A stretch of DNA of 22,903 nt from an uncultured Lentisphaeria bacterium (GTDB lineage: Bacteria > Verrucomicrobiota > Lentisphaeria > JABSQK01 > CAJWLW01), in NCBI GenBank assembly GCA_913042885.1, contig CAJWLW010000044.1, positions 1-22,903 of the forward strand. The letters are read 5' to 3'. Below the pieces are notes generated by a model that was not told the DNA's origin, ran no database searches, and was given only the letters and a program-made list of their open reading frames with translations. A program made the translations under genes and the position numbers. Shown in pieces: positions 14,128 through 22,903 of this stretch (within the stretch, counting starts at the first letter, position 1; the number at the start of each line of letters is the position of its first letter).

Positions 14128-17100
14128 CTATTGCAGCCGCAGCATCAGTCCTTCACCAGGTCCGAGCACAATTGGCAACCGTGTATTGCCGTTTGCAACA
14201 GCAGCGGGCACCGGGAAGCCGCCGTCGATCGACAGGTCGGTGACCGTTGCGTATTCGCCGCGGACAATGACTTCGGTCGACAGCGCGTCTGTATAATCCC
14301 AGTTCAACAGCGATACATACAACGGTCCGGCCTCGTCTTTCTGCCGCAAGACCATCTCGACATTGCCACTGGCAACATGCGCCTTGCGAGCCGTTGACAT
14401 GTCCAGCAGGCGATAGAGCTTCCTGACTGCCGGCGGCAGGTCTTCGTCATTGTCCAGTTTCAACGCCCGGGCGCGGTCGTCTTGTTTCTTTGCCGTGCCG
14501 CTGTCCGCCCCGGTGCCGGAGATCTTTGCGCCGATCTCTGTGCCCACGTGTGCTTCGGCAGATAACGTTCCGAGCCGGCCGAAGCCTCTGCCATCGAGGG
14601 TCATCAGGACCTTGCCGGCACCGTAATTATTCGCGAAGTAGTCGCGCGCCACTGATTCGCCATTGCGACGCGCCTGCCATTCCCAGGAAAGTTCGTAGTC
14701 GTCGGGCGGCGGGTAGACGAACGCCGTGCCGGCAAAGACCGCGGCGGCGCCGTGCTCGAGCTCGGCGCCGTACTGGTTGTACAAACCGAACGGCCCGGCG
14801 GCAATCAGTGAACCGCCGTCGCGAACCCAGTCCGTGAGTCTCTTGTCGAACCCGTCCTTGAAATACTGGGCGTACGGCAGGATCACCACGTCGTAGTTCT
14901 CGAGCCGGTCGCGGCCGTTGAGGATGAACGCCTCCGGCACGATGCCGAAATGATATTGCTTCGCCAGCAACCGGTCGAGGATGTCTCGGGTGACCTTGGC
15001 GCAGGCGTTGGTCGGGTACGCGTTGATGATCGAAACCCCGGGATGCACCACCGCGATTCGGGGCTTGATGATCGGTACGTTGATGAGAATGTCATTGACA
15101 TCGATGACGCGCCGTTTCGTGGCCGCGATCAGGCCGGACCACTCCCGCAACAGTGGTGAATTGATCTCGTTGATGCCGTCGCGCATCTGCACGATCTTCT
15201 GGGTCCAGTAAAACAGCAGCATACGCCGGTCCCAGCTGTACTCATGCCAGGCATCGCGGCGCCCGGCGTTGTAAACAGTTTCAACAGTCGCCCCCGGCGC
15301 CGCCTTGAACGTGGGCCAGAAATTCTCACCGATCACCTCCTGCGCCCAGCCGTAATACTCCAGCGCCACCAGCGTCTTGTTGAAGTAACGGTTCAACCCG
15401 TACATGTACGGCGAGTCAGCCCAGCCGTAGCCGCCGGACGGATGCTTGCCCCACATGTCGACGCAACGCTCGGGCATCAGCAGGTCGTCGAGTGAATTGA
15501 TGAGAATTTCACCCATGATACCGCCGGACGTCGACGAGGCGAGCGGGTGTTTCGGGTCGCCGCGCTTGATGGCCGCACGACAGTCCGCCAGATAATCGGC
15601 GTAGAGGTCTTTGCGACAGCGTTCGAACTCGTAGGTGAGCGCCGTCGTCGCGGCACCGGGCAGGCGTTTGTTCGGCAGGAACATCGAGTATACGTCCTGG
15701 CCGCGATCATCTCTTGTGACGATGAACGCGCGGATCAACGGGGCCGGCGGTTGGATCGCGCCGAAGCTGCCGTAGTTCGAGCGCCAGGCGCGGTTGAGAT
15801 TGGCAATGGTTCCGTGCTTCGCCTGCAGATAACCACGAAACGCCTTCACTGCGACCTTACTGAAGCCATGCTCGTGAAATGCCACCGTGCGTTTGCCGGG
15901 GACATCGACCGATGTGCCGCGATACGGATGCGCCTCCCAGGGGCCCTTGTAAATGAAGGTGTACGGCTCCTGCCCGTTGATCCGGGCCGCTTCCTCCAGG
16001 TATTGCATAATCAGTTTTCGCGGCAGCGGATGGCGATAGTCGAAACCGCCGGTGCCGGTGTAACCGTAACCCGCGGCAAAATAGTAATCCGGGTTCTCGC
16101 CGTACACATCGGCGAACCACTCCGGACGATACATATTGTCACCGACGGCGTAGAGAAAAATCTTGTCGGACAGCGGAATCTTGTACTCTTCCCATTGGGC
16201 GATCGTCGCGGCTGATCTCTTCGTGGCGAATTCGGCTTGCTTCGGCCAGGTGACATTGACGCCGGTCTCCCGCAGCGTGTCGAAGTTCAATACCGACATG
16301 GTGTCGGTCCTGCCGTGGGCGCCGCCGAAAATGACCCGCTTCAGGGTGCCGTCCGGCTCGACGGCGACCGGACCCGGCTCCGGTGGATTGAACCGGCGGA
16401 AAGCGGGAAAGTGCGCCACTATCGCCGGACCGCTACGCAACTCCTGCAGCTCGGCTGCGACGGTGTTGCGCGCGCGCTTGACGGTTGCGGCCGCCTCGCT
16501 GATCTGCTGCGACAGCGCCTGCATGATACGGGCCTTGGCCCGATTCGCGCTGAACGCCTGCAGGGCCGCGACCGGATCGGCGCGTGCCCCCGGTGAATCC
16601 TCGAACATGCGGAAGAAACCGTCGCTGACCGTGCCGAGAATTTTCGAGACGCCAGCCACCGTCTCGCTTGCCCTGGCTGCGGCCCCTGCTGCCGGCGTCG
16701 TGTCGGCCAGGTCCCGGCAATAGTGAAGCGCCCGACGCAACCCTTCGATTTCGTCCCGGAGATAGGCCAGGTTGACCACGGTCTCGTTGTGAATACGCGG
16801 GATACGGGCGTACAGCAGCCCGGTTGCCCGGGCCACGTCATGGCGGGCTACCTTGATGGCGTCCGCTGCGATGTCTATATCTTTCTGGAGCTCCGGGTAG
16901 CGCGCCTTTGCGGCTGGCAGCAACGCCCGAATCTTCGCCATCGAACTGGCACTGTTCCGCATGACCGCCCGGTTGTCGCGGATGTTTTTCCTGATCTGCG
17001 GCGGCTGTTCTTTTGCGGCGGATTCGAGCCCACGGATTTCTGTTTTCAATGCACCCAGGCTCTGCATCGTCTGTTTATAGGCAAGTTTGACGCCGTTCCT

Positions 17101-17874
17101 CGTGCCGGGGGTTGGATACGCCTGGGCAGGCGGTGTAAAAGAGGTCCGGTGTTCGATCTGGTCGGTGATCCGCAACTCGTCGATACGCCCCTTTAAGTGG
17201 TGCCCGAATCCATAGTCCCAGATTCCCAGGTGCAGCAGGCCACCGGCCGCTTTGAGACTCAGCCTGTCGGTTGCCCGAATGACGTTGCGACCATCGAGAT
17301 AGACATTGTATTCACTCTCGCCGTCGCCACCGGTGCAGTCCCAGTTGATTTCCAGATGATACCATTTGCCGACTTCTGCCTCGATGCTGCCACTGGCGGG
17401 CGCACTCTTCGGCGCGTAAATGTCGAAGGTCAGCGCCCGTCCCTGGAAGTACAGTTCGAACGCCGTTTCGCGTTTACCGTCGCCAGGCTGTTTCGGCATG
17501 TTGTACCAGCCGAACAGGGGGTGGTACATGGCCGGCGCCGGCGTCGAGCGGTCCTCGTCAATGGCGAACCGGAAGTCGACAGTACCACGGCGCGGATTGA
17601 GGTTCTTCAGCGCCGGGTAAGTACAGGTGCGGTTGCTGTCGGTCAGGTCGACGGCGCCGCCCCAGTGCCCGGCGGTCACGATGCCGGCGCGTTGGTATCC
17701 CTTCACCGGGCGCGCCGCAGCAATTCCGACTGCGAAGTCCGCATCGACGGTCTCGTCGTAATGGGCCAGGAAAAGGGTCTTCCCGGAGGCAAATTGCGGC
17801 GCCAGCAGCAGAGCTGCTGCAAGGGTTACCGCCTGGATGATTGCCTTGTGTTGGTGCTGCGTCATCTTGCTCAT
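14128..17874 (-). CDS. Secreted LamG + helical + GH42-like (beta-galactosidase superfamily) enzyme
   Basis: A 1248-residue protein. I chose the ATG at 17874 (MSKMTQHQHK, then a hydrophobic core ending LLAPQFASG); the longer open frame to 18033 overlaps the upstream gene and adds an arginine-rich stretch. Residues 32-258 are a LamG domain nearly matching that at 8647-9303. Residues 260-485 are helical and Ala/Arg-rich, probably coiled coil. Residues 510-920 resemble a GH42 catalytic barrel: the AFRGYLQAKHGTIANLNRAW segment (678-697) is typical. Candidate catalytic Glu are E647 in GPWEAHP and E839 in VALEYYGW, both by eye. Residues 940-1040 resemble the GH42 amidotransferase-like domain (YDVVILPYAQYFKDGFDKRL then GGSLIAAG). 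The C-terminus is beta-rich. It is the last gene of a three-gene minus-strand run, 73 bases after the 1373-residue gene. Substrate unknown, perhaps a galactan. Confidence 0.88.
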   Translation of the reverse strand: MSKMTQHQHKAIIQAVTLAAALLLAPQFASGKTLFLAHYDETVDADFAVGIAAARPVKGYQRAGIVTAGHWGGAVDLTDSNRTCTYPALKNLNPRRGTVDFRFAIDEDRSTPAPAMYHPLFGWYNMPKQPGDGKRETAFELYFQGRALTFDIYAPKSAPASGSIEAEVGKWYHLEINWDCTGGDGESEYNVYLDGRNVIRATDRLSLKAAGGLLHLGIWDYGFGHHLKGRIDELRITDQIEHRTSFTPPAQAYPTPGTRNGVKLAYKQTMQSLGALKTEIRGLESAAKEQPPQIRKNIRDNRAVMRNSASSMAKIRALLPAAKARYPELQKDIDIAADAIKVARHDVARATGLLYARIPRIHNETVVNLAYLRDEIEGLRRALHYCRDLADTTPAAGAAARASETVAGVSKILGTVSDGFFRMFEDSPGARADPVAALQAFSANRAKARIMQALSQQISEAAATVKRARNTVAAELQELRSGPAIVAHFPAFRRFNPPEPGPVAVEPDGTLKRVIFGGAHGRTDTMSVLNFDTLRETGVNVTWPKQAEFATKRSAATIAQWEEYKIPLSDKIFLYAVGDNMYRPEWFADVYGENPDYYFAAGYGYTGTGGFDYRHPLPRKLIMQYLEEAARINGQEPYTFIYKGPWEAHPYRGTSVDVPGKRTVAFHEHGFSKVAVKAFRGYLQAKHGTIANLNRAWRSNYGSFGAIQPPAPLIRAFIVTRDDRGQDVYSMFLPNKRLPGAATTALTYEFERCRKDLYADYLADCRAAIKRGDPKHPLASSTSGGIMGEILINSLDDLLMPERCVDMWGKHPSGGYGWADSPYMYGLNRYFNKTLVALEYYGWAQEVIGENFWPTFKAAPGATVETVYNAGRRDAWHEYSWDRRMLLFYWTQKIVQMRDGINEINSPLLREWSGLIAATKRRVIDVNDILINVPIIKPRIAVVHPGVSIINAYPTNACAKVTRDILDRLLAKQYHFGIVPEAFILNGRDRLENYDVVILPYAQYFKDGFDKRLTDWVRDGGSLIAAGPFGLYNQYGAELEHGAAAVFAGTAFVYPPPDDYELSWEWQARRNGESVARDYFANNYGAGKVLMTLDGRGFGRLGTLSAEAHVGTEIGAKISGTGADSGTAKKQDDRARALKLDNDEDLPPAVRKLYRLLDMSTARKAHVASGNVEMVLRQKDEAGPLYVSLLNWDYTDALSTEVIVRGEYATVTDLSIDGGFPVPAAVANGNTRLPIVLGPGEGLMLRLQ
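17101..17781 (-). repeat. Duplicated LamG module, copy B
   Basis: This is the partner of copy A at 8647-9303. Both start with TLFLAHYD just after the signal peptide and both end with YPTPGT or HPTPGT leading into a helical region. Copy B has an extra stretch around GDGKRETAFELYF and lacks the NRENGG segment. Confidence 0.8.
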
Positions 17875-17947
17875 TGCCTGGCTTCTCAACGGCAACGGGA
17901 ACGTCCCCCTGCCGGGACGACCGGTCGATAGAGTTCCGGCGTCAAGA

Positions 17948-20900
17948 CTACTTTTGCAGGAACAGGTCCTGGAGCCGGATCTTGAACGGCGCCGACGGCT
18001 TCGACGGTTTGCCGTCTTTATCGTTGTATACAATGAACAGGTAAAAGTCTATTTCCGGCCGGAAGCCTTCCACCAGCTGGCGCGATTCCGTGAGGCCCGA
18101 CCCGAGACGCATGGCGCCCCGGCCGTCGGTGTACGGCGAGGCCCAGACGTCGTAGCTGGTGGCGCCCTCGACCAGATCGAAGTTCACATGGCACTTCGTT
18201 CCATCCGGGCCGTGCATGGGAAGTTCGGTACCGCTGATCTGCATCGGTGCACCGGTGCCGGATTCGATCATTTCGGCGATCGGGTTCTGCAGCGCCGGCG
18301 GGTCGGCCGGCAACGGCATACGCAAGCGCGAGAGGCGCACCGCCTCGTCGCCCTGGTCCGCGGCGCTCGCATACTCGGCAAACAAGTCACCGAACAGGAC
18401 GTCCTCGTCCTTTGCTTCAACGGGTTCATTGACGTACATCACGTGGGTGCGACGCTCGACGATTACCTTCTCGATTTGCAGCGGCAGATCGACAATGCCG
18501 TCGCCCTTCTCGAAGTGGCCCCACCAGGTCGTGCCGACCTCGCGGAAGCTGTCATAAGGCGCGTGGGCCGGCATCTCGAAGCGCAGGTAGCGCCAGCCGT
18601 CGAAGTTGAAGGCGCTCCAACCGTGAATGTCGTCGCAGTTCCACTGTCCTTTTGTACCGATGCTGACCCAGCGTTCGCCTTGCGCATCACGCAGGCTGTA
18701 GATGACCCGGCCCCAGTCGCTGTGGCCGTTCACCCACAACCCCAGGTGACTGGCCTGGCCCGGAATGACGATCGGGTTCTCAGGGATCAACGTCGTGTAC
18801 CACGGCATGGTCACGCGCTCCTTGTCCTGCTTCTGCAAGCGGATCGACAGCGCCCTGCCGCCCTGCTTCTTCGGTGCCGGCGTTTTCTTGACACGCATCT
18901 TGCCCTGGAATCGAGCCATCTGCTGCGGATGATTATGCTCGTACGTCTCGTCACGAGCTTCGCTGATCGACCAGTTCCCGTCGCCGAAGTTGGTCAGCTT
19001 CGTGGTGACTTCGGCCGGAGCTGAGTCGGCATGGTCCGGCGCCCCGAGCTCTACCGCGGGGGCATCGGCAAGCCCTTCGATAAACACCGGTGACGAGCCG
19101 ACCGTGAAACGAATCTCGGCGCCTTTGCGCGTTGTCCTGATCTGGTTGTCCATCTGGTCGTAGACAGTCGGCTTGCCGCCTCCACCGACGTTCAGGGAGA
19201 CGGGCCGCTCACCGCGTACCGTCCACATCACGTACGTGAGTTCACCGGTTTCATGATGCTTGTACTCCAGGCAGAACACCGAGAGACTGCCGGTCGGCAG
19301 GTAACGGGTAAAATTCTTCCGGTTCAGATGCCGGGTCAACGTCGCGAACGTCGCATACGCCGGGTTCGGCGACAGATACGGGCGCCGGTCGATCAGGTAA
19401 CCGGTGCCATAGTGTTCTTCACCGTACCAGTTGGCGGAGCTCACACCGGTCACGCCGGCCGGCAGGTTATACATTTCATAGGCAAGGAAGTGGAGAAGGT
19501 GGCGCACGACATAGTCGGCCTGCTCCGCCACGGTGACGCCGCCGGGCACTGCCGGCACGAAATTGCCCTCGACGAAGATGTACTCCGGCTCCTTGCCGAT
19601 CTTCTTCCATTCCTGGCGCAGCTGCCATTTGCGGTGACCCGTAGCCTGCCCGATCTGCGCTTCCGGCAGGCGCTCGAACAGGGGTTCGTCAATACCCTGT
19701 GCATCGATCAGGTCGGCCAGTTTCGGGTCTTGGCGGAGGAACGGCGGGAGAAACATCGGATCCCCCCAGGGCATCATGATCTCGACTTCCGGCCAATGCT
19801 CCTTCACCATCTTGACGCCGCGCAGGAAGGCGTCACGCAGATTGTCCAGATTCTTCTGTTCCTCCTCGCTCGGAACGTATTCCGGTTCGCCGTAATAAAC
19901 CGGCAGGTTGCCGTGTGTGATGTGGCCGATATTGGGCTCCGGGAAAAAGCCGATATATCGCGCCTCGTCCAGATCGCTGGATGACCGTCTCCGCGTCTTC
20001 AGCTCTTTCAGCAGTATCGCCTCCGCCTCCTCCGGCGCCATTCCGCCTTTGAGGTTGTGGCTGAATATTCCCAATAACCACTTATCGTAGCCGTCGAAAC
20101 CGGGCAGCGTTTTCATCCCGAACTCCCTGCCGATCGCCTGCACCTCGGGCGTCGTTTCGCCGAAGGTTACGAATGACATAGTCTCACAGCCCGCCTGCAC
20201 CATGATCCGGAGCTCTTCCTCCCGCGGCACACCATAGTGTCCACTGCCATAGCCCCAGTACCCCCACAGCGCGCCTTTGCCGCGTTCCCAGCCGCCCCGG
20301 GTACGGGTGTCGGCATGCAGGTACGCCAGGCGCCGGCCGGCCGTCCAGGTCTGGTCGCCGTCGACCAACGTCAGTTCTACCGTGTGACTGCCATAACGTT
20401 GCAGGCTGAGCGAAAACGGCACGGTCATCGTCGTGCCCGGCATGACCGTCCGCGTTTCCTTCTGGTCTGTCGATTCTTCGCCGTCGTAGCTGGTTGTCCG
20501 CAGCAGCAGCGACACGGTCCGTGCGGCATCTGTGTGGTTGGTGAGTGTGACTGTGTACGACGGGCTTTCGGGAGACACCCAGATGTGGGCCAGCTTGTCC
20601 GGCTCGAACGCCAGCTCGAGCCGCGGCCGTTCCAGCGTCATCGCGTAGACATGCACGGCACTGGGCAGGCCGGCGCCGTGGAAGCTGTAGGAAATCGGAT
20701 CCGGGTAGCTGCGGAAGAGCTGTACCGATTTGGTCAGCTCCAGCCCCAGCATGGTCCGTCCGTTCGTATACCGGGTCTGGACAGAGAGCGATTCAAGCTT
20801 GCTGAGACCGGCAATCTGATCAATGTCCAGTTCGAAGGTGACCAGGTGCAGGGCTCCGTCGGTACCGTCGGTCAGTTCAACCGGCAGGCGTTCGACACTG

Positions 20901-22069
20901 GTGGCGTCAGCCGTGAAGGCGGGCACCGGCGCTTCCGCACTGACGGGAAAACCGGAATCCGGCAGATAAAACTGCGCCGAGAACGCCGGCAGGCTGTCCG
21001 TCTCGTCGTCCGACGCTGCCAGGACATGCAGCCTGCAGTACGGTTGTTTCGGCACCGCGAATTGAAGACGTGCCGGGTTGGCTGTCGTGAAACTCTTCCA
21101 GCGGCCGCCGAACGGCCCGTTGAAGTTCTGCAGGTAACCCTCCAGGTTGGCGTGCTCAAACCAACTCTGCCCGACATCGACGTGATCGTTGCCGGCAGCA
21201 TCGGGCCTGGCCAGGAGAAACGGAACGCCGCCAACGCGCACCGCACCGTCCGTCGTCGCCAGCGAGCCCCTCGCCACCGTGCCGCCGTTTATCGCAGAGG
21301 CGTTGACATGATGATCAAGGGGAACGGGAAGATACAGCGAATCGAGATCCACCTCGCGGGCCTGCAGCGAACTAAGCAAAACTTCACCCCGCAGCTCGAT
21401 CTCGACGCTGCCATTGACAACGCCGTCGCCGACCAACCACTCGGCGATCAGGCCGTCGTCGAGAAAGATCTGCACCCGGTCGGACCGGCTGGTGACGCGC
21501 AGTGCGAACGACCGCTCCGTGACCGTCGCCAGCCCGGCGTACGCCCATTCCACGCGTTTGCGATAATCCTCCGGCCAATTGAGTTGGCGCTTCTTAAGCC
21601 CGAGCAGCTCGTATTCGCCGTTGATGACGCCATGTACCGGGGTTTCGACCAGTTGGTTGCTAAAGCTGTAACGAAGGCTGGCCTCATTGGACACGGACAA
21701 AAAGAAGGCCAATGGCTTTCTGTCCGGCGCCGCATCGTCGCGTCCCATCCTGATATCGACGGTACCGGAATTGGTCTTAGTCGATAAAAAACGCACCTCC
21801 AAGAGATGCTCGATCCCCGGCCCGTAATCGGCGCTGCCCTGCAGGATGATCGAACCGCCCTGCCCTGGCGACAGGCCGGTCCGGCCGTCCGGGTTCGAGA
21901 CGATACCGGCGGCTGGAGCACGCGTGAGTTTCCAGCCTGCGGCACCCGGACCCAACAGTTCAGCCAGCGCCAATGTCGCATCGCCATTCTGGGCAACCGC
22001 CTTCACCGGAGCCACCAGGCCCACTGCGACACATACGCCTATCGTTAAATACCTCAGTCGTGCAATCAT
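17948..22069 (-). CDS. Large secreted multidomain putative glycoside hydrolase, family not recognised
   Basis: A 1373-residue protein with AAGGAG 6 bases before the ATG and a signal peptide (YLTIGVCVAVGLVAPVKAVA). Residues 75-240 are a concanavalin-like beta-sandwich. Residues 240-590 are more beta sandwiches ending in a COG1470/CARDB-like segment (PSYTVTLTNHTDAARTV). Residues 595-920 look like a (beta/alpha)8 barrel, with E711 in GFFPEPNIGH as possible acid/base and E834 in YIFVEGNFVP as possible nucleophile. Residues 940-1000 match the small beta domain that follows barrels in clan GH-A enzymes (TYVMWTVRGERPVSLNV). Residues 1065-1240 are a jelly-roll like a carbohydrate-binding module (SHLGLWVNGHSDWGRVIY, GWRYLRFEMP). 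Residues 1270-1373 look fibronectin III-like. Middle gene of the operon, 62 bases after the GH36 gene. The fold and the hydrolase role are inferred; no known GH family is assigned. Confidence 0.85.
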   Translation of the reverse strand: MIARLRYLTIGVCVAVGLVAPVKAVAQNGDATLALAELLGPGAAGWKLTRAPAAGIVSNPDGRTGLSPGQGGSIILQGSADYGPGIEHLLEVRFLSTKTNSGTVDIRMGRDDAAPDRKPLAFFLSVSNEASLRYSFSNQLVETPVHGVINGEYELLGLKKRQLNWPEDYRKRVEWAYAGLATVTERSFALRVTSRSDRVQIFLDDGLIAEWLVGDGVVNGSVEIELRGEVLLSSLQAREVDLDSLYLPVPLDHHVNASAINGGTVARGSLATTDGAVRVGGVPFLLARPDAAGNDHVDVGQSWFEHANLEGYLQNFNGPFGGRWKSFTTANPARLQFAVPKQPYCRLHVLAASDDETDSLPAFSAQFYLPDSGFPVSAEAPVPAFTADATSVERLPVELTDGTDGALHLVTFELDIDQIAGLSKLESLSVQTRYTNGRTMLGLELTKSVQLFRSYPDPISYSFHGAGLPSAVHVYAMTLERPRLELAFEPDKLAHIWVSPESPSYTVTLTNHTDAARTVSLLLRTTSYDGEESTDQKETRTVMPGTTMTVPFSLSLQRYGSHTVELTLVDGDQTWTAGRRLAYLHADTRTRGGWERGKGALWGYWGYGSGHYGVPREEELRIMVQAGCETMSFVTFGETTPEVQAIGREFGMKTLPGFDGYDKWLLGIFSHNLKGGMAPEEAEAILLKELKTRRRSSSDLDEARYIGFFPEPNIGHITHGNLPVYYGEPEYVPSEEEQKNLDNLRDAFLRGVKMVKEHWPEVEIMMPWGDPMFLPPFLRQDPKLADLIDAQGIDEPLFERLPEAQIGQATGHRKWQLRQEWKKIGKEPEYIFVEGNFVPAVPGGVTVAEQADYVVRHLLHFLAYEMYNLPAGVTGVSSANWYGEEHYGTGYLIDRRPYLSPNPAYATFATLTRHLNRKNFTRYLPTGSLSVFCLEYKHHETGELTYVMWTVRGERPVSLNVGGGGKPTVYDQMDNQIRTTRKGAEIRFTVGSSPVFIEGLADAPAVELGAPDHADSAPAEVTTKLTNFGDGNWSISEARDETYEHNHPQQMARFQGKMRVKKTPAPKKQGGRALSIRLQKQDKERVTMPWYTTLIPENPIVIPGQASHLGLWVNGHSDWGRVIYSLRDAQGERWVSIGTKGQWNCDDIHGWSAFNFDGWRYLRFEMPAHAPYDSFREVGTTWWGHFEKGDGIVDLPLQIEKVIVERRTHVMYVNEPVEAKDEDVLFGDLFAEYASAADQGDEAVRLSRLRMPLPADPPALQNPIAEMIESGTGAPMQISGTELPMHGPDGTKCHVNFDLVEGATSYDVWASPYTDGRGAMRLGSGLTESRQLVEGFRPEIDFYLFIVYNDKDGKPSKPSAPFKIRLQDLFLQK

Positions 22070-22131
22070 GTTTTACTCCTTGGTGATTTCAGGCAGTCGG
22101 GTTTGTTGTAACCGGCACTGACGCAAGCGCA

Positions 22132-22903
22132 CTACTCGATGCGTTTGAAATGCCACAGCATCGCGTCGTCGGCACCAAGCTCCATGGCGAGGCCGGCACC
22201 CATCAACTGTTCCCCGACAGTGTTTTCCACAGCGTCATCGTTGAGGCGAACCATCCGGTAATTCGCATCGGCCTGCAACCCGCGCATACTGACCGACTCG
22301 GCGCATGGCTGCCCGCCGGCAAAGGCGAATACTGCGGCTTCGGCGCCCGTATAATCAACGAACTGCAGGACATCCAGGTCATTGGCATCCCGCGGATCGG
22401 GTGTGAGTTGATAGAAATCCTCGACCAGCAGATGCCTGATCGCCTTGAAAGCCCCGGCCCAATGACGGGCACGGCCGGTGACCGCGGACGACCAACTCGC
22501 AATGTCACCGTCGAACGCCAGCTTGCCAAGCATCCGGCTGAGAAAAGCGGTGTCGTCATACCCATCATCACCATGCCCATGCGGCACCATGACCGAAGAG
22601 TTCAGCAGGTGCCCCGGCAGAAAGCGGTTGGCACGTGCCTGCATATGCCGGCAACAGGACGCTGTATCGGTGTGGTCGGAAAACCAGAACGTGTGCCCCC
22701 GCCGGATCGTCCCCAGATCGATGCGACGTCCGCCGCTGGCGCATTGTTCGACCATCCAGTTCGGGTGCTCCTTCATCAGCACATCGAGGCAACGATAGAG
22801 TCCCTGCATATAGGCGTACTGAATCTTGCCCGAGCGATCGACTATGTCCCAGAACGGCATTGGTTCGATGTTGTAGTCCCAGCGGCTCCAGCGCAGATCG
22901 AGT
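22132..22903 (-). CDS. GH36 alpha-galactosidase, C-terminal part (start outside the window)
   Basis: The frame is open to the window edge, so the gene's 5' part lies outside. The catalytic nucleophile segment is just inside: RWSRWDYNIEP (Asp codon at 22876-22878), the KWDxN motif of GH36. Next come EQCASGGRRIDLGTIRRG and FWFSDHTDT (about 22657-22680), whose SDxTD Asp is the acid/base of clan GH-D, then a C-terminal beta domain ending MLWHFKRIE. No signal peptide can be judged. It releases terminal alpha-galactose from oligosaccharides or galactomannan. As first visible gene of the run 22903-14128 it points to a galactose-containing substrate. An in-frame ATG at 22860 is internal, not the start. 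Confidence 0.93.
   Translation of the reverse strand, partial: LDLRWSRWDYNIEPMPFWDIVDRSGKIQYAYMQGLYRCLDVLMKEHPNWMVEQCASGGRRIDLGTIRRGHTFWFSDHTDTASCCRHMQARANRFLPGHLLNSSVMVPHGHGDDGYDDTAFLSRMLGKLAFDGDIASWSSAVTGRARHWAGAFKAIRHLLVEDFYQLTPDPRDANDLDVLQFVDYTGAEAAVFAFAGGQPCAESVSMRGLQADANYRMVRLNDDAVENTVGEQLMGAGLAMELGADDAMLWHFKRIE

Noticed and set aside
17875..18033. N-terminal extension of the GH42-like protein
   Set aside because: It overlaps the upstream gene, is arginine- and serine-rich, and would bury the signal peptide inside the protein.
17837..19024. 395-codon plus-strand open frame
   Set aside because: Antisense to the C-terminus of the 1373-residue gene and the start of the GH42-like gene; no motifs.
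20237..21787. 516-codon plus-strand open frame
   Set aside because: Antisense shadow of the 1373-residue protein, arginine- and glutamine-rich without domain features.
1..22903. Insertion sequence, integrase, tRNA or attachment site explaining the rearrangements
   Set aside because: I looked for transposase motifs, paired terminal inverted repeats and tRNA-like sequence near 9400-12400 and at the edges and found none that I can support.

Overview
The window is about 60% GC. It carries a large secreted-enzyme and carbohydrate-degradation locus from a bacterium of the Planctomycetota-Verrucomicrobiota-Chlamydiota group, most likely a Lentisphaerota (Victivallales-like) or close relative. This placement is inferred from protein style. 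The evidence is a type IV-pilin-like protein with the motif [16 protein letters not shown] preceded by RR instead of G, LamG (concanavalin-like) fusions, FG-GAP/UnbV proteins, GH38-like and GH42-like giant enzymes, and a PhyH-family protein. There is no SusC/SusD pair, so it does not look like a Bacteroidota PUL. No rRNA, tRNA, CRISPR array or intact transposase was seen.

Layout from left to right. Positions 1-432 hold no convincing complete gene: a possible gene start leaving the left edge, a 37-codon ORF resembling a YbaK/EbsC N-terminus, and a clear terminator. Next, on the minus strand, come a pilin-like protein (433-1110); a two-gene unit of a SurA-like periplasmic protein (4534-5754) followed 38-49 bp later by a GH38-like alpha-mannosidase-type enzyme (1314-4484); a small LamG protein with a collagen-like stalk (5896-6828, with promoter and terminator); and a LamG + FG-GAP + UnbV protein (7027-9360). 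Positions 9361-9860 form a gene-poor stretch with two small overlapping plus-strand ORFs and palindromes. A minus-strand GH51-like protein (9860-11434) has a strong promoter and RBS but has lost its catalytic acid/base. Reading the other way are a truncated PhyH-family gene (from 11661) that runs into a fragment of a ComM/Mg-chelatase-like gene, and a secreted parallel beta-helix protein (12406-14094). The right third is a minus-strand operon transcribed toward the left: GH36 alpha-galactosidase (partial, 22132-22903), a 1373-residue secreted multidomain putative glycosidase (17948-22069), and a 1248-residue LamG + helical + GH42-like enzyme (14128-17874).

How the genes fit together (inference): GH36, GH42-like and GH38-like enzymes plus a beta-helix protein suggest breakdown of galactose- and mannose-containing polysaccharide or glycoprotein glycans. 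LamG modules may serve as sugar- or surface-binding parts. The same LamG + helical N-terminal module occurs in two otherwise unrelated proteins 8 kb apart, so a domain was copied or shuffled inside this locus. The stretch 9400-12400 shows the clearest decay and rearrangement: a GH51-like protein with altered active site, a PhyH::ComM junction, and small ORF remnants.
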